DNA of 6,061 nucleotides, taken from contig SEDG01000187.1 in the NCBI GenBank assembly GCA_004295885.1, forward strand, positions 1 through 6,061. Reading direction: 5' to 3'. A model generated the notes under the pieces. That model did not search any database. It saw only the letters and a program-made list of their open reading frames with translations, and was not told where the DNA came from. The stretch comes from Pedobacter sp. Its GTDB lineage: Bacteria; Bacteroidota; Bacteroidia; Sphingobacteriales; Sphingobacteriaceae. A program made the position numbers and the translations under genes. Positions 1 through 5,547 of this stretch are shown here, piece after piece; within the stretch, counting starts at the first letter, position 1, and the number at the start of each line of letters is the position of its first letter.

Positions 1-543
1 AGTATCCTGGAGGAGCTGCCGATGGATAAGTTTTTAATGGTAGATAGGTATGTGAAAATGAATGTGCCATGTTCCTATATCGTTCAAGAATTCAAGCAAT
101 CCTCCTATGACGCCTTCGTAAAGCTTGCACCCAGAATCAAGGAGTTTTCGGAGTTTGTGTTCTTTTTTAGACCCAATTCTGCCGAGCCAAATGATATATT
201 GATTTCTTTTGAGCGTTTCGTGATAGACCATAAAATCAATGGAGTAATACAAAGTGAATATAAAAGTGGAAGTATAGCGCCAAATAAAGTTTACTTTACC
301 ATCCATAACCTGGAACTTTGGGAAATCTTGAAGGATACGAAAGTGAAAGGCCTTAAGGTTGGACGAGATCTAGGCATACTCTCACATAATGATGACAATG
401 TGAAAGAAATCATATTTGATGGGATTACAACTTTTTCGGTTGATTTCGCCGAGATGGGTATACGTGCTGCTGAATTTGTATTAACGAGAGTGCCTGTTAA
501 GCATATTATGGAGAATAAACTGATATTAAGGAATTCACTCTAA
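1..543 (+). CDS. GntR/LacI-type sugar-responsive transcriptional regulator, C-terminal ligand-binding part (5' partial)
   Basis: The reading frame is open from the first base and ends at TAA 541-543, so the gene begins before the window; the ATG at 22 is just an internal Met. The visible ~180 residues match the second half of a LacI/periplasmic-binding-type sensor domain: an early segment with VDRY (where LacI proteins have their VxIDR strand), then near the C-terminus GRDLGILSHND, GITTFSVDF and AEMGIRAAEFVL, which correspond to the GFDD..., 'LTT' and 'EMG..A...L' elements of LacI sensors. In Bacteroidota this sensor type is commonly fused to an N-terminal GntR winged helix in proteins of about 330-340 residues that control sugar-use operons. 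Which DNA-binding domain is present cannot be seen here, so GntR is preferred over LacI by similarity only. The gene lies 10 bp before the symporter remnant in the same direction, which suggests a former operon. The ligand is unknown, probably a sugar. Confidence 0.82.
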   Translation, partial: SILEELPMDKFLMVDRYVKMNVPCSYIVQEFKQSSYDAFVKLAPRIKEFSEFVFFFRPNSAEPNDILISFERFVIDHKINGVIQSEYKSGSIAPNKVYFTIHNLELWEILKDTKVKGLKVGRDLGILSHNDDNVKEIIFDGITTFSVDFAEMGIRAAEFVLTRVPVKHIMENKLILRNSL

Positions 544-553
544 CATCTAGCAA

Positions 554-1761
554 TTGGGAAGAACGGCATTCATAAGTTTCGTGATATTTACTGTTGTGGC
601 TGCTGTTATTTCATACCTCAAGTCGCGTAACAGTCAGAACAAAACGACTACAGGATTTTTCTTGGGCAACAGGTCTAATGGGTTTATCATTATTGGTGCC
701 TCTCTATTTTTTAGCAATATCAGCGCAAATCAGTTTATTGGCGAGAACGAGTCTGTTTACATTAATAATATGTCCGTAATCGGCTGGGGTATATCATCGG
801 TATTGGCCATGGTCATCGTATCAGAATTTTTTATACCAATTTACCTAAAAACAGGCATTCGTACCATTCCTGATTTTTTAGAGAAAAGATATTTGCCACC
901 CTTTTCACGGGAATGTTGATCATTAACTTGTATTACTGGGGCATGGAGCAATACATTGTCCAACAGGTTTTGGCGGGAAAAAGTTTGAAGGATAGCCAGA
1001 AAGGTATTGCCCTAGCTGGATTTGCAAAACTACTTTGTCCCTTATTGATTAATGTGCCTGGGTTAATTGCCGTGCACCTTTATCCAAGCCTAACCAATAC
1101 TACAGAGGTCTTTCCATTACTTATAAAGGATGTTCTCCCACCTATATTAACTGGTCTTGCCGCTTGTATGCTTTTCGGGGCAGCGATAACTACCTTTAAT
1201 GCCGGTTTAAACAGCTCGAGCACTCTTTTTACTTTAAATCTATATAAACCGTTTATAGAGAGACGAAAAAATATTGTCTTAAGTGAGTCTAGCTTACTCA
1301 GAACAGGAAAGTTGTTTCAAATTACAATTTCTTTGTTTGCGATGTTATTTGCTCCATTTATCATCTTTTCCCAAGGAGGCTTTTATGAGTATTTGCAAAA
1401 AATAAGTGCAATATTTAGCCTTCCTATATTCACAATTATATTCTGGGGCTTTTTCACGAAAAAAATGCCACCCTCTGCTGCTAAAATCGGGATCTTATTC
1501 TTTATCTCATGTTATGTACTCAGCCAGTTCGTCTTCAAGTTAAACATTCATTACCTGCATTGCCTTGCACTTATTTTCTTGCTAACGTCTTTATTGATGT
1601 TGCTAATGGGCAAATTTTTCCCAATGGAAAAGGAGTACGAGTTAAGAATGGAAAACATGGTTGATATTAAGCCATGGAAACATAGATATTTTTATAATGG
1701 ATTTTTGGTTATATTAATGATCTTGGTTTTCGCCCTGTTCTCCAAAGTTGGGATAGCTTAG
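554..1761 (+). pseudogene. Sodium:solute symporter (SSS/SGLT-like), inactivated by an internal deletion with frame change
   Basis: Two fragments of one SSS-family inner-membrane transporter lie in different frames. The first (554-919, 121 codons to TGA) carries the N-terminal membrane segment, the family motif SNISANQFIG of the sodium-site helix, a further helix, and IPDFLEKRY at the start of the next loop; it then runs into about seven unrelated residues and a stop. The second frame is recognisable from about 895 (ATLFTGM, then NLYYWGMEQYIVQ), contains the Na2-site-like helix with GLNSSSTLFTLNLYKPFI, and continues through about eight hydrophobic segments to TAG 1759-1761. Intact relatives are about 500-550 residues; here about 400 remain. 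The stretch normally between FLEKRY and LFTGM (about 140 residues, roughly three helices) is absent, and the two halves differ in frame. The only plausible start is TTG 554 (TAG precedes at 548-550) or GTG 581. ATG 913 could start a C-terminal fragment, but it would lack half of the substrate and sodium path. Substrate unknown, probably a sugar. Confidence 0.9.
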
Positions 1762-1805
1762 CAAAATCTATTTTCCATCTAACAATCACTTGGGATCGGT
1801 TATTT

Positions 1806-1842
1806 TCCGGCGTAAGACACCGGATGAGCCTGATTTCGGGCT
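1806..1842. other. Two adjacent short GC-rich hairpins just after the symporter remnant
   Basis: TCCGG (1806-1810) pairs with CCGGA (1820-1824) across a 9-nt loop, and AGCCT (1827-1831) pairs with GGGCT (1838-1842) with one T.G pair. They form a GC-rich island in otherwise AT-rich DNA, 45 bp after the symporter stop. No T run follows directly, so they are not a standard intrinsic terminator. They could be an RNA-stabilising 3' end or decayed coding DNA. Confidence 0.4.
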
Positions 1843-1879
1843 ATGCCACTCTAATACAGCTAAATAACTAGCTAAACCT

Positions 1880-1925
1880 ACATTTTTATTTTTTTTTGGA
1901 AATATTGGATAATAAAAAAAAATGT
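1880..1925. repeat. A/T-tract inverted repeat, possible weak terminator
   Basis: ACATTTTT followed by a run of nine T (1880-1897) faces a run of nine A ending in ATGT (1914-1925). ACATTTTT (1880-1887) pairs exactly with AAAAATGT (1918-1925), and pairing continues imperfectly inward. The 13-base gap holds AAATATTGG. The stem is almost all A/T, so it would be weak as RNA. It could end transcription from the symporter side, or act mainly as bent or easily melted DNA around the candidate promoter that overlaps it. Confidence 0.35.
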
Positions 1926-1934
1926 TTATAATTG
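1905..1934 (+). promoter_or_regulatory. Candidate Bacteroidota promoter, rightward (TTG - 19 bp - TATAATTG)
   Basis: TTG at 1905-1907 is followed after 19 bp by TATAATTG at 1927-1934, one mismatch from the Bacteroidota -7 consensus TAnnTTTG at the usual spacing. Transcription would begin near 1940 and run toward SusC, giving a leader of about 350 nt or a separate short RNA. One mismatch in AT-rich DNA makes this a modest prediction. Confidence 0.35.
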
Positions 1935-1943
1935 TAATAATAA

Positions 1944-1961
1944 TAGGATAGGATAGGATAG
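1944..1961. repeat. TAGGA pentamer tandem repeat (about 3.5 copies)
   Basis: TAGGA is repeated exactly at 1944, 1949 and 1954, with a partial fourth copy from 1959. It lies immediately after the predicted start of the rightward candidate promoter. Short tandem repeats of this size can change copy number by replication slippage. With so few copies, I do not infer a function. Confidence 0.75.
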
Positions 1962-2026
1962 ATTAAAAGCCTTGCTAAGTCGTGATTAATTTAATACGTA
2001 GCAGAACAAGATATAGATCCATCACC

Positions 2027-2077
2027 TAAGTTGGTATTGGCCATAGTAAAATGAGAGGCCACGGTCTACCTCACTTA
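2027..2077. other. Extended interrupted hairpin (14 paired positions) in the intergenic region
   Basis: Three stacked perfect stems share one axis. TAAGT 2027-2031 pairs with ACTTA 2073-2077, GGTA 2033-2036 with TACC 2067-2070, and TGGCC 2038-2042 with GGCCA 2057-2061. They are separated by small internal loops and close on a 14-nt loop. The nested order suggests a real RNA fold rather than a chance palindrome. It would lie in a transcript from the candidate promoter at 1905-1934, or in the opposite-strand transcript. It matches no riboswitch class I recognise. Confidence 0.4.
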
Positions 2078-2110
2078 ATATGTTCTATTATTGAAGAAGA
2101 AGAAATCAAC

Positions 2111-2140
2111 CAAATATACCATATTATGAATAAATCCCAA
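2111..2140 (-). promoter_or_regulatory. Candidate Bacteroidota promoter, leftward (TTG - 19 bp - TATATTTG)
   Basis: Read on the minus strand, TTG (complement of 2138-2140) is followed after 19 bp by TATATTTG (complement of 2111-2118), a perfect TAnnTTTG box at the expected spacing. Transcription would start near 2104 and run away from SusC toward the symporter remnant. No minus-strand protein gene lies there, so the product would be a noncoding or antisense RNA. This is the best-matching two-part promoter in the intergenic region. Confidence 0.42.
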
Positions 2141-2151
2141 TCCCACAAACG

Positions 2152-2172
2152 CCGGACAATCCCCGGTTTTTT
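2152..2172 (+). terminator. Terminator-like hairpin with T6 tail, about 120 bp before SusC
   Basis: CCGG (2152-2155) pairs with CCGG (2163-2166) across a 7-nt loop and is followed directly by six T (2167-2172). The stem is short but all G/C and the T run is in the right place, so it could stop or attenuate rightward transcription coming from before SusC. A four-pair stem is weak for an intrinsic terminator. Confidence 0.35.
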
Positions 2173-2207
2173 CAATTCCGTCATTTCGATAGATGAAAAG
2201 TTTTCGT

Positions 2208-2232
2208 CAAATCATTTAAAAGCAAATCATTT
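2208..2232. repeat. 15-bp-spaced direct repeat CAAATCATTT, possible activator site
   Basis: CAAATCATTT occurs exactly at 2208-2217 and 2223-2232, a centre spacing of 15 bp. The pair ends 13 bp before the candidate SusC -7 box, so it covers the place of the -33 element, which is otherwise poor. Direct half-sites overlapping a weak -33 region are typical of activator-dependent promoters, for example those bound by AraC-type or hybrid two-component regulators. The regulator is not identified here. Confidence 0.4.
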
Positions 2233-2245
2233 TCTTAAGGCCCAA

Positions 2246-2253
2246 TAATTTTG
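2246..2253 (+). promoter_or_regulatory. Candidate -7 box of the SusC/SusD operon promoter (TAATTTTG)
   Basis: TAATTTTG is a perfect match to TAnnTTTG. It would place the transcript start near 2260 and leave an AT-rich leader of about 33 nt before ATG 2293, which is normal for Bacteroidota. No TTG or TTTG is found 19-21 bp upstream, which suggests dependence on an activator, perhaps at the direct repeat 2208-2232. Confidence 0.5.
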
Positions 2254-2292
2254 GATCACCTTGAGTTCACCCAATTTAAAGTTTAAAAATAA

Positions 2293-5200
2293 ATGACACA
2301 CTCATTCTTGTTTTACGGGCGCATCGGTGCGCTTTTGAAGTTGAAACATTTACTGGGATTAACTTGCTTGGCCTTATTGGTTCAGCTGCTGTTCAGTGCT
2401 GCACCTGCGCTGGCCCAACAATCTCCCAAGAAAACCATTACCGGAACAGTGCAAGATAGCCTTGGCGTTGTCCTTCCTGGCGTAAACATTGCCGTAGAAA
2501 ACACTAAATTGGGCACTAAGACAGACGCCAATGGTCGTTTTGTGTTGGATGTTGCTCCAGGAGCCGTACTTAAGGTGTCGTTAGTTGGTTACGTTTTAAA
2601 GACGATAACCGTTACCAACGAAAGTTCCTATACCGTAATCATGAAGGAGGAGGCGACTACCTTGGCTAATGAAGTTGTGATTACCGCATTGGGTCAAAAA
2701 CAGCGGAAGGAAGCAGTTGTAGGATCGGTTACTACTGTTAAGGTGGCTAATCTCAAAATTCCCTCAAGCAATTTAACTAATGCACTTTCTGGTCAGATTG
2801 CAGGTGTGATTGGTTATCAACGTAGTGGGCAGCCAGGGCAAGACAATTCACAGTTTTTTATCAGAGGAGTAACTACTTTTGGTTACAAGAGAGATCCTCT
2901 TATTCTGATTGATAACGTGGAACTAACCGGATCTGACTTGGCAAGGTTACAAGTAGACGACATCGAAAGTTTTTCTATCCTTAAGGATGCAAGTGCTACC
3001 GCATTGTATGGTGCAAGGGGTGCAAATGGAGTAATTTTAGTAAGTACAAAATCTGGTAGGGAAGGTAAGGCTAAGATAAGTTTCCGACTGGAAAATTCTT
3101 CTTCACAATCTGCAGAAAACCTTCAACTTGCTGATCCTATCACCTATATGAAGCTTTTCAACGAAGCGTCTATTGGAAGGGGTATGGATCCCATGTTTAC
3201 ACCTAACCAAATCATTAATACTCAGGCCACGGTGAATAAAAGTCCTGGCTACAATCAGTATGTATATCCTGCTGTTGATTGGTTGGATATGCTATTTAAA
3301 AAACGCACAAGTACCCAACGTGCAAATATGAGTGTGAGTGGCGGCGGTGGCGTGGCTAGGTATTACATAGCTGGCTCATATAATTTAGACAATGGTGTGC
3401 TTAAACAAGATGATAGAAATAACAACGATAACAACATAAAATTCCGTAACTACCAACTTCGTTCAAACATTAATATAGATTTGACCAAGACTACAGAAAT
3501 GGTTGTGCGTTTATCGGGCAATTTTAGCGAATATAATGGTCCTGTAGCCACTGATGGTGGATTCTCTACAGACTTGTATAATATTGCGGTTCACACCAGT
3601 CCTGTAAATTTCCCTGCGTATTTTCCGGCTGATGCCGCCAATCAAAATACGCAACATATTCTTTTTGGAAACAGGGGTGGCACAGGTGTAAACAGTATTT
3701 TAGATAATAATCCATATGCAGCCATGCTTCGAGGGCATAAAAATTCCTCAGAATCCAGAATGTCTGCACAATTTGAGCTTAACCAGAAATTAGACTTCTT
3801 TACTGAGGGGCTTTCTTTCAAATCTATCTTTAGTACAAATAGGTATTCTTATTTTGATTCCCAAAGAGCTTATTCTGCATTTTATTACAATGTTGGATCT
3901 TATGATAAGACCAGCAATACCTATGTGTTAAATTGGCTAAACTCTTCTGTGGTAAATGGAGCGCCAAATATTGCGCAAGAATATTTAACCTATAGCCCAG
4001 GTGGCACCAACATCAACACCTTTTTATATGGCCAAGCATCGTTAAATTACGATAAGGCTTTTGGTAATCACAGTGTAAGCGGCACTTTAATTGGTACAGC
4101 TCAACAAACAGTTTACAGTAACGCAAGTTCACTACAAAACTCCCTGCCTTTCCGCAATTTGGGTTTAGCAGGAAGATTAACTTATTCTTATAAGAGTCGC
4201 TATTTCTTGGAGACCAATTTTGGTTACAATGGTTCAGAGAGATTTTCTGAAGATCACAGATTCGGATTTTTCCCTACAATTGGTGCTGGATGGATTGTTT
4301 CTAACGAAAAATTCTGGGAGGGAGGAATTTCCAAGGTGGTTAACCGATTAAAATTAAGGGGTAGCTATGGTATCGTTGGTAATGACGCTATTGGCGCACA
4401 GCGATTTTTTTACATCTCAGAAGTTAACTTGAATGGTGGTGGAAATTATGCTCAATTTGGATTTAACAATGGATCAAGTAGGGAGGGCGTATTTATCAAT
4501 AACTATGAAAATCAAGATGTTACTTGGGAAACCTCAAGACAGACGAATGTGGCATTGGAAGCTACATTTTTTAAGAATCTGAATCTAATCGCCGAGTTTT
4601 ATAATAACTACAGGTATGATATTTACATGACCAGGGCAAATCTACCTACTACGTTAGGTTTAGAGGCTGCAGTGGGAGCAAATGTAGGTGAGGCGAGGTC
4701 AAGGGGAATGGATTTATCCCTAGATTATAAATTTAAGGTAAACGATTTCTCTTTTGCGGTAAGATCTAATCTAACATTTGCTAAAAATAAATACATCAAC
4801 TACGAAGAGCCGCAATGGGCAGAAGCATACCGATATACCACAGGGCAACCAATTAGTAGAAACTTTGGCTACATTGCCGAGCGATTGTTTGTTGATGATA
4901 AAGAGGTGCTAAATTCGCCAACCCAAATTTTTTCTACCAATGGCAAGCCACCAAAAGCAGGTGACATTAAATACCGAGATTTAAATAATGATGGTAGAAT
5001 AGATGATGCTGATAAGGCATATATAGGCTATCCGCAATCGCCAGAATTGGTTTACGGTTTTGGTTTCAGCTCATCATACAAGGGTTTCGATCTTTCTGCC
5101 TTTTTCACTGGTCAGGATAGGATGACATTCTTCATCGATCCGCGTAAGGTTAGCCCTTTTGTACCAAGCAATCAACAATATATTCTAGGGAATACGCAAC

Positions 5201-5547
5201 TGCTTAAAGATTTTGCAGATAACCACTGGTCGCCAGAAAACCAGAACCTTTACGCATTATATCCAAGGTTGGCTGTTAATTCAGTTGATTTAGAAAACAA
5301 TGCTCAAACTAGCACTTGGTGGATGAGAAATGGAAGACTGATGAGATTAAAATCCCTAGAAGTTGGTTATACACTTCCGACAAGGATTTCCCAAAGCATT
5401 AAACTTTCTTCATGCCGCATCTATTTTAACGGCTTGAACCTGATTACCTGGAGTCCATTTAAAATGTGGGATCCAGAACAAGGCGGAGATGGTTTTGCTT
5501 ATCCTATACAAAAGGTATTCAATGTTGGTTTAAACATAACATTATAA
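2293..5547 (+). CDS. SusC/RagA-family TonB-dependent outer-membrane transporter
   Basis: This 1084-residue protein is a complete SusC-type transporter that imports oligosaccharides or other large nutrients across the outer membrane with TonB energy. A hydrophobic signal peptide ends at Ala-Leu-Ala 39-41 before Gln-Gln. A carboxypeptidase-D-like beta domain follows at about 47-120 (ITGTVQDSLGVVLPGVNI...). A TonB-box-like stretch (NEVVITALG, about 126-134) leads into the plug domain, about 135-255, with the SusC/RagA signature around DNVEL and LKDASATALYGARGANG (230-246). The remainder is the barrel. A calcium-loop-like DLNNDGRIDDAD lies at 896-907, and the C-terminal strand ends in NVGLNITL. 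Length is normal for the family. There is no STN domain, so no direct anti-sigma signalling is expected. ATG 2293 is the only upstream Met and lacks a Shine-Dalgarno, as is usual in the phylum. TTG 2335 would give a more typical signal peptide starting MKLKHLL. It overlaps the SusD gene by one base. Substrate not predictable. Confidence 0.96.
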   Translation: MTHSFLFYGRIGALLKLKHLLGLTCLALLVQLLFSAAPALAQQSPKKTITGTVQDSLGVVLPGVNIAVENTKLGTKTDANGRFVLDVAPGAVLKVSLVGYVLKTITVTNESSYTVIMKEEATTLANEVVITALGQKQRKEAVVGSVTTVKVANLKIPSSNLTNALSGQIAGVIGYQRSGQPGQDNSQFFIRGVTTFGYKRDPLILIDNVELTGSDLARLQVDDIESFSILKDASATALYGARGANGVILVSTKSGREGKAKISFRLENSSSQSAENLQLADPITYMKLFNEASIGRGMDPMFTPNQIINTQATVNKSPGYNQYVYPAVDWLDMLFKKRTSTQRANMSVSGGGGVARYYIAGSYNLDNGVLKQDDRNNNDNNIKFRNYQLRSNINIDLTKTTEMVVRLSGNFSEYNGPVATDGGFSTDLYNIAVHTSPVNFPAYFPADAANQNTQHILFGNRGGTGVNSILDNNPYAAMLRGHKNSSESRMSAQFELNQKLDFFTEGLSFKSIFSTNRYSYFDSQRAYSAFYYNVGSYDKTSNTYVLNWLNSSVVNGAPNIAQEYLTYSPGGTNINTFLYGQASLNYDKAFGNHSVSGTLIGTAQQTVYSNASSLQNSLPFRNLGLAGRLTYSYKSRYFLETNFGYNGSERFSEDHRFGFFPTIGAGWIVSNEKFWEGGISKVVNRLKLRGSYGIVGNDAIGAQRFFYISEVNLNGGGNYAQFGFNNGSSREGVFINNYENQDVTWETSRQTNVALEATFFKNLNLIAEFYNNYRYDIYMTRANLPTTLGLEAAVGANVGEARSRGMDLSLDYKFKVNDFSFAVRSNLTFAKNKYINYEEPQWAEAYRYTTGQPISRNFGYIAERLFVDDKEVLNSPTQIFSTNGKPPKAGDIKYRDLNNDGRIDDADKAYIGYPQSPELVYGFGFSSSYKGFDLSAFFTGQDRMTFFIDPRKVSPFVPSNQQYILGNTQLLKDFADNHWSPENQNLYALYPRLAVNSVDLENNAQTSTWWMRNGRLMRLKSLEVGYTLPTRISQSIKLSSCRIYFNGLNLITWSPFKMWDPEQGGDGFAYPIQKVFNVGLNITL
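2319..2336 (+). other. Tight GC hairpin with T4 at the start of the SusC frame
   Basis: GCGCA (2319-2323) and TGCGC (2328-2332) form a perfect 5-bp stem on a TCGG tetraloop, followed by TTTT (2333-2336). It lies 26 bp after ATG 2293 and directly before the alternative start TTG 2335. It could slow early translation or attenuate transcription, or lie in the leader if TTG 2335 is the true start. It may also be chance. Confidence 0.35.

Larger units (their letters stand above)
1762..2292. other. 531-bp AT-rich intergenic region between symporter remnant and SusC gene
   Basis: I see no convincing protein gene here on either strand. An unrecognised 65-codon frame (2051-2248, +) has no ribosome binding site, no family resemblance, and a stop codon inside the candidate SusC -7 box. 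The region instead holds short structural and regulatory-looking elements, listed separately: a hairpin cluster, an A/T inverted repeat, a TAGGA tandem repeat, candidate promoters in both directions, an extended hairpin, a terminator-like hairpin and direct repeats. It may also include decayed DNA left from the operon whose transporter is broken. Confidence 0.7.

Noticed and set aside
34..306. 90-codon minus-strand frame inside the regulator
   Set aside because: It is a shadow of the + strand coding sequence, which shows clear LacI-sensor motifs; the antisense product resembles nothing known to me.
594..779. 61-codon + frame overlapping the symporter N-terminus
   Set aside because: It is an out-of-frame shadow of the SSS coding sequence; the SNISANQFIG motif shows which frame is real.
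890..920. Programmed frameshift joining the two symporter frames
   Set aside because: A frameshift alone would leave the protein about 140 residues short between conserved motifs, and no slippery site with downstream structure is evident. A deletion explains both facts.
1991..2062. 23-codon minus-strand frame (GTG start, ending GDGSISCSATY) downstream of the leftward candidate promoter
   Set aside because: It is too short, has no recognised peptide family, no modifying-enzyme gene nearby and no ribosome binding signal. It could be a small peptide only if a transcript were shown.
2051..2248. 65-codon frame on the + strand between symporter remnant and SusC
   Set aside because: It has no family resemblance and no ribosome binding site. 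It spans the terminator-like hairpin and the direct repeats, and its stop lies inside the likely SusC -7 box. More likely chance than a gene.
3566..3769. 67-codon minus-strand frame inside SusC
   Set aside because: It is antisense to the SusC barrel, which is continuous there; no independent support.
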